A stretch of DNA of 40,726 bases. Source: Lentzea flava (lineage in GTDB: Bacteria; Actinomycetota; Actinomycetes; Mycobacteriales; Pseudonocardiaceae). A program made the position numbers and the translations under genes. Positions within the stretch are counted from its first letter, which is position 1, and each line of letters begins with the position of its first letter. A model generated the notes under the pieces. It did not search any database and was not told where the DNA came from. It saw only the letters and a list, made by a program, of their open reading frames with translations. This document shows, piece by piece, positions 30,879-38,888 of this stretch. The stretch is taken from assembly GCF_014648475.1 (NCBI RefSeq), contig NZ_BMRE01000063.1, positions 1 through 40,726 on the forward strand, in the 5' to 3' direction.

Positions 30879-31328
30879 GTGGATCACCCCAGCAGAGCGA
30901 TCTCCGCCGCCGGCGCCCTGTTCTTCGACGAGGCGGGCCGCATCCTCCTCGTGGAACCCACCTACAAGCCGCGCTGGGAGATCCCGGGCGGTGTTGTCGA
31001 GCACGGTGAAACCCCGACCGAAGCCTGCCGGCGCGAGGTCGAGGAAGAGCTCGGCCTGCAACGCGAACCGGGCAGGCTCCTCGTCGTCGACTGGGCCCCG
31101 CACAACAACGACGACCGCATCCTGTTCGTGTTCGACGGTGGCATGATCACCAACCCGCGCGAGATCCGCCTCCAGGCGGCAGAGCTCAAGTCGTACGAGT
31201 TCGTGACACCGGAACGAGCAGTGGAACGCCTGATCCCCAGGCTGGCGCGCCGGGTCGCCGAAGCGCTGCGGGCCAGGGAATCAGGCGAGATCCGCTACCT
31301 GGAGCACGGCGTCAGCCGGCTGTGCTGA
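30879..31328 (+). CDS. Nudix hydrolase
   Basis: A 149-residue Nudix protein that hydrolyses a nucleoside diphosphate linked to some moiety. The Nudix box is complete from G38 to L60 (GGVVEHGETPTEACRREVEE and the following ELGL), with R52, E53, E56 and E57 as metal ligands, so it should be catalytically competent. The WEIPGGVVEHGE context is that of NADH/ADP-ribose and 8-oxo-dGTP types; substrate is undetermined. The GTG start at 30879 has AAAGGGA upstream, 14 bp after the tRNA terminator, so it either has its own promoter in the stem region or is read through. The last 13 bp form part of a convergent hairpin. Confidence 0.9.
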   Translation: MDHPSRAISAAGALFFDEAGRILLVEPTYKPRWEIPGGVVEHGETPTEACRREVEEELGLQREPGRLLVVDWAPHNNDDRILFVFDGGMITNPREIRLQAAELKSYEFVTPERAVERLIPRLARRVAEALRARESGEIRYLEHGVSRLC

Positions 31329-31335
31329 CAGCCGG
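31316..31335. terminator. Bidirectional hairpin between Nudix and CBS genes
   Basis: CCGGCTGT-GCTG-ACAGCCGG is a perfect 8-bp stem with a 4-nt loop. It includes the Nudix stop codon and lies just past the convergent CBS gene's stop. Confidence 0.6.
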
Positions 31336-31343
31336 TCCGAGGC

Positions 31344-31754
31344 TCAGGCGTAGACCCGTTCGACGAACGTCGCCAGCTGCTCTTCCGGCAGGTGCCGCGC
31401 CAGGTCGGCCTCCGACACCATTCCGACCAACTGGTCGTTCTCGATCACCGGCACCCGCCGGATCTGGTTCTCCTCCATCGTCGCCAGCACGTGCTCCAGC
31501 GAGTCCTCGACGTCGACCCAGTGGACGTGGCCGCCGAACTCGCCGCACCGGGTGGTGCCGAGATCGAGTCCGCCCGCCACGGCCCTGATCACGATGTCGC
31601 GGTCGGTGATGATGCCGCGCAACCGGTCGTCCGAGTCGCAGATCGGCAGGGATCCGACGTCGAGGTCCCGCATCATGCGGGCGGCCTCGACGAGGCTCGC
31701 GTCCGAGTCGACGCACCGGACGCCGGGGTGCATGATTTCGCGAGCTGTTGTCAT
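31344..31754 (-). CDS. Tandem CBS-domain protein
   Basis: A 136-residue protein made of two CBS motifs. The first is AREIMHPGVRCVDSDASLVE, then RDLDVGSLPICDSDDRLRGI, then ITDRDIV. The second is HWVDVEDSLEHVLATMEENQ, then RRVPVIENDQLVGMVSEADL. A Bateman pair like this binds adenine nucleotides and regulates partner proteins. No catalytic domain is attached. Stand-alone two-CBS proteins are common in actinobacteria and their partners are usually unknown. The 136 bp upstream separate it from the divergent terpenoid operon. Confidence 0.92.
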   Translation of the reverse strand: MTTAREIMHPGVRCVDSDASLVEAARMMRDLDVGSLPICDSDDRLRGIITDRDIVIRAVAGGLDLGTTRCGEFGGHVHWVDVEDSLEHVLATMEENQIRRVPVIENDQLVGMVSEADLARHLPEEQLATFVERVYA

Positions 31755-31890
31755 GACTCCCAGGATCCGCCCGGTTAAACCACCCTGCAGTGTGGTCCTC
31801 TGAACGGCCTAGAACCTTGCGGGCCAGATGGTCCAGAGTGCTACTCTCTGTGGTCCTACGGTTACGCAGTTGCTATCTCCGGGGGCCGCG

Positions 31891-33168
31891 ATGAACCTGT
31901 TAGCGGAACTGACCGACGATCCCTGGAGCGGCATCACACCGTCCGTGTACGAGACGGGCAGGCTCGTCGCGCTGGCACCGTGGCTGAACGGGCACGAAGC
32001 CAGACTCCGGTATCTCGTCGACACCCAGCACCCCGACGGCACGTGGGGCGGACCCGGTGAATACGCGCTGGTCCCGACCCTCAGTGCCGTCGACGCGCTT
32101 CAGGGGCACCCGGCGGCGCGCAGAGGCCTCGAGGCGTTGCGCAAGCTGCTCAGCCGTCCGCTGAAGCTGCCGGACACGGTCGCGGTCGAGCTCATCGTGC
32201 CCGCGCTCGCCGAAAGACTCGGCCTGCGCACGCCGCTCGACCCGCGTCCGCTGCACGCGCTCAGAAAACGCCCGCTGCCGGAAAAGCTCTGGCACACACT
32301 GGAAATCTTCGGTCCCCGTCCCGAGGTCAGAACCGTCGACGGCATCGTCGCCGCCAGCCCCGCCGCCACCGCCGTTCAACTCCAGGGTCCCAGACCCGGT
32401 CCGAGCCTCGACTACCTCGACACCGTCCAGCGACGGCACAGAGGTCCTGTCCCCGCAGGCGTTCCGGTCCAGCTGTTCGAACGTTCCTGGATCATCGTCG
32501 CCCTGAAGTCCGCGGGGCTCGACGTCCCCGAGCCCATGGCCGGCCAGATCAAAGCCGCGTTCACCCGCGAAGGCGCGGCCGGCGGACCGGGACTTCCCGC
32601 CGACGCCGACGACACCGCCACCGCACTGCACGCGCTCGCGTTGTGCGACAGCCCTCGCCCCGCCGAAGCCCTCCACCGTTACCGGGAAGCCCGCCACTTC
32701 GCCTGTTTCCCGAACGAGCGCACGCCGTCGACCAGCACGAACGCCCACGCGCTCCAGGCACTCGGCCACGACCGGCAGCTGGAGGAGTGGCTGCGCGACA
32801 TGCAGCAGCCGGAAGGCTTCTGGCGGGACAAGTGGCACGCCTCGCCCTACTACGCGACCGCCTGTGTCACGAACGCCCTGCGAGGCAACGAAAAGGCCGT
32901 CGACTGGGTCCTGCGGACGCAGCGGGACGACGGCTCGTGGGGCCGATGGGAGGGCACCTACGAGGAAACCGCCTACGCCATCAGGATCCTGTCGCACTCC
33001 CGCAGGGACGTCACGGAAGCGATGACCCGCGGCGCGAAGTTCCTGCAGGACTGGCAAGATCGCCCGCACCCGCCGCTGTGGCACGACAAAGACCTGTACG
33101 CCCCCACGAGAATCATCCGGGCAGAGGGCATGGCGGCGCTCCACCTCGCGTGCGCGGTGTGCCGATGA
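31891..33168 (+). CDS. Class II diterpene cyclase-like (DxDD) terpene synthase
   Basis: A 425-residue beta-gamma type terpene cyclase, expected to cyclise a linear diphosphate (probably GGPP) by protonation. The catalytic acid motif D238-A-D-D241 is in GLPADADDTATALHALAL. QW-like segments are QHPDGTWGGPGEY (46-58) and QRDDGSWGRWEGTYEETAYA (344-363). KWHASPYYATACV and the N-terminal PSVYETGRLVALAPWL are typical of bacterial labdane-type class II enzymes. No class I DDxxD motif is seen. It is shorter than most family members (~500). ATG 31891 is chosen because the protein then begins where the family does; the upstream ATG at 31828 lacks support. The stop overlaps the P450 start (ATGA). Confidence 0.85.
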   Translation: MNLLAELTDDPWSGITPSVYETGRLVALAPWLNGHEARLRYLVDTQHPDGTWGGPGEYALVPTLSAVDALQGHPAARRGLEALRKLLSRPLKLPDTVAVELIVPALAERLGLRTPLDPRPLHALRKRPLPEKLWHTLEIFGPRPEVRTVDGIVAASPAATAVQLQGPRPGPSLDYLDTVQRRHRGPVPAGVPVQLFERSWIIVALKSAGLDVPEPMAGQIKAAFTREGAAGGPGLPADADDTATALHALALCDSPRPAEALHRYREARHFACFPNERTPSTSTNAHALQALGHDRQLEEWLRDMQQPEGFWRDKWHASPYYATACVTNALRGNEKAVDWVLRTQRDDGSWGRWEGTYEETAYAIRILSHSRRDVTEAMTRGAKFLQDWQDRPHPPLWHDKDLYAPTRIIRAEGMAALHLACAVCR

Positions 33169-34268
33169 ACCGCACCGAGCTGAGGTTCGCGCTGCAGCTG
33201 ATCGGGTTCCTGGACTCGGTGGAGGACTTCGAGGACGGCCTGGTCAAGCTCAGGGAACGGCGCTGGCTCGTCTGGCACCCGGACGTGATGGCCGCGCTGT
33301 TCCGCCACGACCGCGAGCTGCACCACCCGCCGAGCCGCACGCTGAGCCCGTTGCTGGGCAACCGTTCCGTGCTGTGGCTCGACGGCGAGGAGCACACCGC
33401 GTACCGCCGCACGCTCGCGCCCATGTTGCGTGCCAACAGGTACCAGGCCCTGATCGACGAGATGGTCGAACGCTCCATCGCCGAACTGCCGAGCGGTGAC
33501 CCGGTGGGTCTCGCCACCTGGACCAGAAAGCTGACGCTCAGGATCATCGGCCGCATCGTCTTCGGCGTGGCCGACGACGAGCTGCTCACCGCGTTCAGCC
33601 GCTGGCTCGACCGCCGCCTCGGCAGCCGCGTCCGCACCCTCGCCCACCGCTACCTCACGCCAGGCACGACTAGATTCGACCCGCACCTCGACCAAATGCT
33701 CCTGCACCGCGCGAAAACCGCAGAACCACCGGCCCTCGCCGCGTGCCTGCCGCCGGAAGACCTGCGCGACCAGGTCGTCTCACTCCTCTTCGCCGGCCAC
33801 GAGACGACGGCGTCCGCCACCGCGTGGACGGTGTACTGGATCGACCGCACCCCCGGCCTCGCCGAGCAGCTCCTCACCGACGACAGGCTGCTCGACGCCA
33901 CGATCGCGGAGTCGCTGCGGTTGTCCCCACCGGCCGCGCTCGCCGGAAACCGGATGAGCGACGACGGCATGGTGATCACCCCGAGCATCTACCTGGCACA
34001 CCGCCGCGCCGCGACCTACGACAACCCGCACGTCTTCGACCCCACCAGAAAACCACCACCTCCAGGTGGCTTCTTCCCGTTCGGCGGGGGAGTGCGCCAC
34101 TGTCCCGGCAAGGAGCTGGCGCTGCTGGAAATCCGGACGATCGTCACCGCCCTGCTGCGGCACCGGCGGATCAGCCTGACCGCACCCCGCTCCTGCACAC
34201 CCCAGCTGCGGGGCGCCGCGATGGCGCCACCGCCGAGCCTCGCGATGGTGGCCACGTGCCGGCGCTGA
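33165..34268 (+). CDS. Cytochrome P450 (short N-terminus)
   Basis: A 367-residue soluble P450. The oxygen-activating I-helix motif FAGHETTA is at 209-216, the K-helix E249-S-L-R252 is present, and the heme-binding loop FPFGGGVRHCPG has Cys313. The protein lacks roughly the first 40-50 residues of typical bacterial P450s, so the first beta-sheet region is reduced. It is nevertheless coupled by ATGA to the cyclase, so the start is credible. The likely substrate is the diterpenoid made by the neighbouring enzymes; redox partners are not encoded here. Confidence 0.9.
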   Translation: MNRTELRFALQLIGFLDSVEDFEDGLVKLRERRWLVWHPDVMAALFRHDRELHHPPSRTLSPLLGNRSVLWLDGEEHTAYRRTLAPMLRANRYQALIDEMVERSIAELPSGDPVGLATWTRKLTLRIIGRIVFGVADDELLTAFSRWLDRRLGSRVRTLAHRYLTPGTTRFDPHLDQMLLHRAKTAEPPALAACLPPEDLRDQVVSLLFAGHETTASATAWTVYWIDRTPGLAEQLLTDDRLLDATIAESLRLSPPAALAGNRMSDDGMVITPSIYLAHRRAATYDNPHVFDPTRKPPPPGGFFPFGGGVRHCPGKELALLEIRTIVTALLRHRRISLTAPRSCTPQLRGAAMAPPPSLAMVATCRR

Positions 34269-35086
34269 CCCACCTCCACCGTCTGGAACACCCCTTCGGC
34301 GTGCACTACGCGTGCTGCGCCGCGTGGGGTGCCTGCTACGCGACGAGATTCGACCTCGCCGTGGTGATCGCCGTGCTCGCCAACTTCGTCGCGATCATCT
34401 CCGGCAACCCGCTCAACGCCTACGCCGACCTCCGCAACGACATCCACACCGCGGAGAAACGCCATCTGGCCCAGGCGGTGCAGGAGATCGGCGCGGACAA
34501 GGTCCTCGCGCTGGCGATCTTCGAGATGATCTTCGCCCAGGCGCTGGCGATCGCCGTGTCGTGGCGGGTCGCGGTCGGCGTCGGGCTGATCCTGGTGCTG
34601 TACCTGGCGTACAACCTCGAACCGATCAGGTTGAAACGGCGTGGTTATTCCGGTCCGGTGGTGCTGGCGATCGCCGCGGGGCTGCTGCCGAGCATCACGG
34701 CCTACGCGGCGGCCGGGGGACGGGCGGACCCTGCGGTGTGGCTCGTCTTCTCCGGTGTCGCGGCGCTCGCGACCGGCAGGGCGCTGTGGTGGGCCGTTCC
34801 GGACCGCGCGGGCGACGCCCACGTCGGGTCGAGAACACCCGCTGTCGTGTACGGCACGAGACACGCGGTCAACGCGACGACACAGCTGACCGCGGGCGGG
34901 TTGTTGTTGGTGGGCGGCGGTTTGTGGTTCAGGTTCGGGTGGATGTGGGCGGCGGTGGGCGTCGCGGCGTGCTCGGCGTTCCTGCTCGCGCGCGACCTGC
35001 CCACCGCCAGACAGCAGTTGCGGTACGGCATGTCGATGGCCGTCGTGTCGACGGTCGTGCTGGCCGCGATCCCGTTGCTGGCCTAG
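34256..35086 (+). CDS. UbiA-superfamily prenyltransferase / putative membrane terpene cyclase
   Basis: A 276-residue multi-helix membrane protein. The first aspartate-rich motif is N54-x3-D58-x3-D62 in NPLNAYADLRNDIHTAEKR, and the second is D183-x3-D187 in PDRAGDAHVGSRT. YLAYNLEPIRLKRRG is the family middle loop. Both Mg-diphosphate motifs are intact, so it is probably active. It could prenylate an acceptor or, as UbiA-type terpene cyclases do, ionise a diphosphate to complete a diterpene skeleton. The GTG start at 34256 overlaps the P450 gene by 13 bp, making it part of the terpenoid operon. The stop overlaps the convergent methyltransferase stop. Confidence 0.83.
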   Translation: MPALTHLHRLEHPFGVHYACCAAWGACYATRFDLAVVIAVLANFVAIISGNPLNAYADLRNDIHTAEKRHLAQAVQEIGADKVLALAIFEMIFAQALAIAVSWRVAVGVGLILVLYLAYNLEPIRLKRRGYSGPVVLAIAAGLLPSITAYAAAGGRADPAVWLVFSGVAALATGRALWWAVPDRAGDAHVGSRTPAVVYGTRHAVNATTQLTAGGLLLVGGGLWFRFGWMWAAVGVAACSAFLLARDLPTARQQLRYGMSMAVVSTVVLAAIPLLA

Positions 35087-35883
35087 ATCTTGCGCGCCAG
35101 GCCGCCGCAGCCCTGGAAGTTCTCGGGATTGCGGTCCTGGATCTCGTCGGGATCCGGTTCCCACAACGGGATCGGCACCACGCCCGGCGAGAGGATCTCC
35201 ATGCCGTCGAAGAACTGCACCACCTGCTCCGGGTACCGGAACGTGAACGTGGGCAACGGCTGATCCTCGTACATGGCACCGAAAAGCCCCACGGCGGCCA
35301 GCATGAACGGGTCGCGGCACGTGTGGGAGAGCCCGAGGTAGCTTCCGGGCGCCAACGCGTCCATGTACTGGGCCAGCACCTTGTGCGGCTCGGCGCTGTC
35401 CGGGACGAAGTGCAGCACGTCCAGCACCAGCACGGCGACCGGCTCGGACAGGTCCAGCGTCGTGCGGACCTCCCGCGACTCCAGCACCTGCTCCGGGCGG
35501 CACAGATCCGCGCAGAGGTACGAGACCTGAGGGTTGTTCGCGACGATCTCGCGGCCCTCGCTCGCCACGGCCGGATCGATCTCCACGTACACCACGCGCG
35601 CGTCGGGCGCGACGAGGTGCACGTTGTCGGCGGTGGGCAACCCGGAGCCCAGGTCGAGGAACTGCCGGACCCCCAGCGCGGTGAGTCTGCTGACGATCCG
35701 GCCGAGGAACGCGCGGTGCGTGCGGCACAGGTAAGGCAGATGCGGTGCCGCGGACACGAGGTGGGCCGCCAGCTCCTGGTCGGCCTCCGTGTTGTGGGTG
35801 CCGCCGAGCCAGTAGTCCCTGACGCGTGCGGTGTTGGGTTTCTCCGGACCGTTCACTCCCGGTGCCCAGATGGGGGTGGCCAC
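35083..35883 (-). CDS. DUF574-family SAM-dependent methyltransferase
   Basis: A 266-residue protein of the actinobacterial DUF574 (Methyltransf_19) family. It starts with the family signature NTARVRDYWLGGTHNTEADQ. The SAM-binding glycine loop is FLDLGSGLPTADNVH, the acidic residue is VYVEIDPA, and AVLVLDVLHFVPDS follows. These enzymes are abundant in actinobacteria, and their substrates are mostly unknown. It is convergent with the terpenoid operon with overlapping stops (35083-35086), so membership in that pathway is possible but unsupported by co-transcription. GTG at 35883. Confidence 0.9.
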   Translation of the reverse strand: MATPIWAPGVNGPEKPNTARVRDYWLGGTHNTEADQELAAHLVSAAPHLPYLCRTHRAFLGRIVSRLTALGVRQFLDLGSGLPTADNVHLVAPDARVVYVEIDPAVASEGREIVANNPQVSYLCADLCRPEQVLESREVRTTLDLSEPVAVLVLDVLHFVPDSAEPHKVLAQYMDALAPGSYLGLSHTCRDPFMLAAVGLFGAMYEDQPLPTFTFRYPEQVVQFFDGMEILSPGVVPIPLWEPDPDEIQDRNPENFQGCGGLARKI

Positions 35884-35903
35884 GGGGACTAACTACCGGA
35901 TCC

Positions 35904-35926
35904 CGGCTTGGAGGAGCACCAAGCCG
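35904..35926 (-). terminator. Hairpin after the carboxylate-amine ligase gene
   Basis: CGGCTTGG-7 nt-CCAAGCCG is a perfect 8-bp stem between the leftward ligase stop and the methyltransferase start. It probably ends the ligase transcript. Confidence 0.5.
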
Positions 35927-35954
35927 CCCCAAGATGTACCCGATCGAGTGAACA

Positions 35955-37091
35955 TCAGGCCGGTGTGGTCTGGGCGACGAGGAATCCCACGACGTCGTCC
36001 AGCCTTCCGCGGCGCGCGAACGCCCTCCGCTGCCGTGCCGCACCCGTGCCGTCGAGCAGCAACCTGTCGAGGCCCTCGCTCACCATCTCGTAGTCACCGG
36101 CGAACTCCAGCGCCGGACGCACCCACCGCAGCAACGACGCGGCGATCGTCGGCGCGGGAGTCGGCGCACCCGTCACGGGGTCGATGCCGAAGCCCTCCAG
36201 ACCGTCGCGCGCGGCACGCCACATCGCGACCTTCAGCAGGTGCGGCGGGATCGGCGCGGGCGCCACCCCGGAACTCAGCGCGGTGGAGGCGATTGCGCGC
36301 ACGAGAGCGGCCATCAGGACCGCTTCCTCCACCGTCGGCGCGACGTCCGACACCCTGAGCTCCAGCGTGGGGTGGCGAGCGGACAACCGCACGTCCCAGT
36401 AGAGCATCCCGGCGTCCATCGCCGCGCCGCTCGCGACGATCTCCTCGCGTGCCGCGTGATACTCGGCCGCGGAGTCGAAGTGCGGTGGCGGACCCGAAGT
36501 GGGCCAACGGTTCCAGACCACGTAACGCCAGCTCGCGTACCCCGTGTCGCCGTCGAGCCAGTACGGCGAATTCGCCCCCAGCGCCAGCAAGGTCGGCAAC
36601 CACGGCCGCAGGTGGTTGCTCACGAAGATCTTCGACTCGTCGTCGGGCAGCCCGATGTGCACGTGACAGCCGCAGATCGCGAGATCGTTGGTGAGAGCGC
36701 CCATCTCCTGCGCCATCCGGTGGTAGCGCGGGGAGTCCGTCAACGGCGTCGGCATCGTCAGGCCCAGCACGGGAGTTCCGGTCGCGGCGAGCCTCGCGTC
36801 GTGGCGCGCCGCCCGTTCGATCAACGCCCTGCGCGCAACGGCGAGCTCGTCGCGCAGCGTCGTCATGTCCGTGCAGATCCCGCTGGCCGATTCCACCTGG
36901 TACTGCGCGATTTCCGGCTGCAGGTCCACCTCGTAGCGGTCGGCGCCGGTGAGCACCTCCCTGGCACGGTTGGCCAGATGGCCGGTGGATGCCTCGACCA
37001 GAACGAATTCCTCTTCCACGCCAACGGTGAGGAGGCCTTCGATGCTCGTGCGTTGCGCGGGTACCGATTGAGTTCTGCTGCCGACCTGCAC
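35955..37091 (-). CDS. YbdK-type carboxylate-amine ligase (glutamate-cysteine ligase 2 family)
   Basis: A 378-residue GCS2-family enzyme, ATP-dependent, joining a carboxylate to an amine (YbdK has weak glutamate-cysteine ligase activity). Motifs are TVGVEEEFVLVEASTGHL with the acidic metal site, YQVESASGICTDM, GCHVHIGLPDDESK and WDVRLSARHPTLELRVSDVA. Actinobacteria make mycothiol rather than glutathione, so the real substrate may differ. The GTG start at 37091 has a strong AGGAGG upstream. It is downstream of the EAL-GGDEF gene (81-bp gap) in the same direction. Confidence 0.92.
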   Translation of the reverse strand: MQVGSRTQSVPAQRTSIEGLLTVGVEEEFVLVEASTGHLANRAREVLTGADRYEVDLQPEIAQYQVESASGICTDMTTLRDELAVARRALIERAARHDARLAATGTPVLGLTMPTPLTDSPRYHRMAQEMGALTNDLAICGCHVHIGLPDDESKIFVSNHLRPWLPTLLALGANSPYWLDGDTGYASWRYVVWNRWPTSGPPPHFDSAAEYHAAREEIVASGAAMDAGMLYWDVRLSARHPTLELRVSDVAPTVEEAVLMAALVRAIASTALSSGVAPAPIPPHLLKVAMWRAARDGLEGFGIDPVTGAPTPAPTIAASLLRWVRPALEFAGDYEMVSEGLDRLLLDGTGAARQRRAFARRGRLDDVVGFLVAQTTPA

Positions 37092-37172
37092 GCCGAACCT
37101 CCTGTGCGCTGAGTAGCGACCTCGATGCTATGAGTGATCAGGTCGTCGCACAGGAGGCGTTCGGTTGTACTT

Positions 37173-38846
37173 TCAACTCACCGCGCGTTGCGCGACACCT
37201 CGCAGCACATCACGTCGTTCGCTGCCAGGCCGGCCCATCACCCAGCTGGATCCGGCGAGCGACTTCGCGTGCTCCTTGACTGGTGCCAGCAACCGCGACA
37301 CCTCGCGGTACGACCCCACTGACCCCGCGGCACAGATAAGGGTCGCAAGAGAGAGGGTGATGTGTCGTCCCTCCGCCGTGTACGGCTTGTCGAGCAAACG
37401 GGCGGACAACGGCACCGTTTCGTCGAGCCCGGCGAGGATCAGGAAGTCGTCCCCGCCGACGTGCCCGACCTGCACGCCGGGGAACGCGTTCGCGAGCTCG
37501 GCGAGGTCGTGCCCGATCTCGCGGATCAGGTCGTCGCCCGCCGCGAACCCGACCGTGTCGTTGACCTGCTTGAAGCTGTCGACGTCCAGCCACGACACCG
37601 CGAAGATCTCGCCGATCTCGATGCGCCGCTCGACCTCCTTCGAGAGCGCGTCGCTGCCGGGCAGGCGGGTGAGCGGGCTCAGCGCGGCCGCCTGCTCCAC
37701 CTTCAGCTCGGCGACGCCCCTGACGACGTCCGCAACGCGCACAACACCCATGCATCGCTCGTTGTGGTCCACGACGATGAGGTCGTCGTTGGTGCGCTCA
37801 CGGTTCGCATGCGCGACCACGTCAAGAAGGTCGAGCGCGGAGGACTCAGTGCCGATGATGTGCGGCTTGTCCGCCAGCCGTGCGGCTTCTCGTTTCGCGT
37901 GCAGCGCGTGCCCGTACGGCCCGGTGACCGCGAGCAGGAACCGGTTGCGGTCCACCGACCACTTCGGCCGGCCCTCGTCGTCCACGAGCACCACGCCCGT
38001 GACGGTCGGCTGGCTCGCCAGCACCTCGCGGACTTCCTCGCTCGTGGCGTGTTCGGGCAACGTCGTGGCGGGGTGCAGGAAGTCCGTGACCCTGGGGCCG
38101 GCGTTGCGGCGGATCTCCCCGGTCTCCGTGACCGCCTCTGGCGCGATGCGGGCGTTCACCGCCGGTCTTCGCTGCGGAGGCGCGAGCATGTTGCCCTGCG
38201 CGTGCCCCACTCCCAGCTTGCGGAGGAACGTCAGCTGCGCCTCGGTCTCCACACCCTCCGCCACGACCTGACCGCCCGTGTACTCGCCGAGGTGCACCAA
38301 CGACCGCACCAGCGCACACCGCGCCGCGTCGTCGGGCAGGGTGCGCACGATCTCGCGGTCGAGCTTGATGAAGTCCGGCGCGGCGCTCGTGAGCAGGCCG
38401 AGCGGCACGTCCCCTTCGCCCACGCAGTCGAGCGCGATGCGAAAGCCGTTGTTGCGCAACGTCTTCAGACCACGGGCGAGCCGGGCGCGGTTGGCGCGCG
38501 AGTACGGCTCGCCGACCTCGATGACGATGCTGTCGGGGGAGCGCCGGGCGTCCCTGAGCGCGCCGTAGAGCGGGCTCATGACCTCGGGCTTGTCCGCGAC
38601 CGTGATCGCGAGCAGGTTGATGTGCAGCGGCAGCAGCAGGTCGAAGTCGGCCGCGGCGCGGACCGCCCGGCAGGCGAGTCCGACGTCGGCGTTGGTCAGC
38701 AGTCCCGCCTGGAAGGCGGCCTGGAGCAGATCCTGCACGCTGCCGTCGTGCGGCCGGGCCAGAGCCTCCACCGCTACGACGCCCCCGGTGTTCAGGTTGA
38801 ACAGCGGCTGGAAGGCGAACCTGACGTCATCCAGTAAGGCGGGCAC
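37173..38846 (-). CDS. EAL-CBS-GGDEF cyclic-di-GMP protein
   Basis: A 557-residue cytosolic protein with an unusual order: EAL first (1-~230), a CBS pair (~245-375), GGDEF last (~385-540). The EAL has VVAVEALARP (E27), IVIEVGEP, DFIKLDREIV and VVAEGVETEAQ. The loop-6 stretch, normally DDFGTG, reads LDCVGEGD, so phosphodiesterase activity may be reduced or lost. The GGDEF signature is VGGDDFLIL near residue 464, a normal catalytic variant, so diguanylate cyclase activity is plausible. No membrane segments. GTG start at 38846, 42 bp after the lycopene-cyclase-like gene's stop, and probably in one transcript. Confidence 0.9.
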   Translation of the reverse strand: MPALLDDVRFAFQPLFNLNTGGVVAVEALARPHDGSVQDLLQAAFQAGLLTNADVGLACRAVRAAADFDLLLPLHINLLAITVADKPEVMSPLYGALRDARRSPDSIVIEVGEPYSRANRARLARGLKTLRNNGFRIALDCVGEGDVPLGLLTSAAPDFIKLDREIVRTLPDDAARCALVRSLVHLGEYTGGQVVAEGVETEAQLTFLRKLGVGHAQGNMLAPPQRRPAVNARIAPEAVTETGEIRRNAGPRVTDFLHPATTLPEHATSEEVREVLASQPTVTGVVLVDDEGRPKWSVDRNRFLLAVTGPYGHALHAKREAARLADKPHIIGTESSALDLLDVVAHANRERTNDDLIVVDHNERCMGVVRVADVVRGVAELKVEQAAALSPLTRLPGSDALSKEVERRIEIGEIFAVSWLDVDSFKQVNDTVGFAAGDDLIREIGHDLAELANAFPGVQVGHVGGDDFLILAGLDETVPLSARLLDKPYTAEGRHITLSLATLICAAGSVGSYREVSRLLAPVKEHAKSLAGSSWVMGRPGSERRDVLRGVAQRAVS

Positions 38847-38888
38847 GTCTCAGATCGTGCAGGGGTGCGTGACCAGCTCCAAGAGGGT

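Noticed and set aside
30083..31103. Leftward ORFs across the tRNA array
   Set aside because: They are read through folded tRNA genes and hairpins; overlap artefacts.
33165..34268. P450 as the fifth gene of the conservon
   Set aside because: Conservon-linked P450s lie next to cvnD; this one is 26 kb away and coupled to a terpene cyclase.
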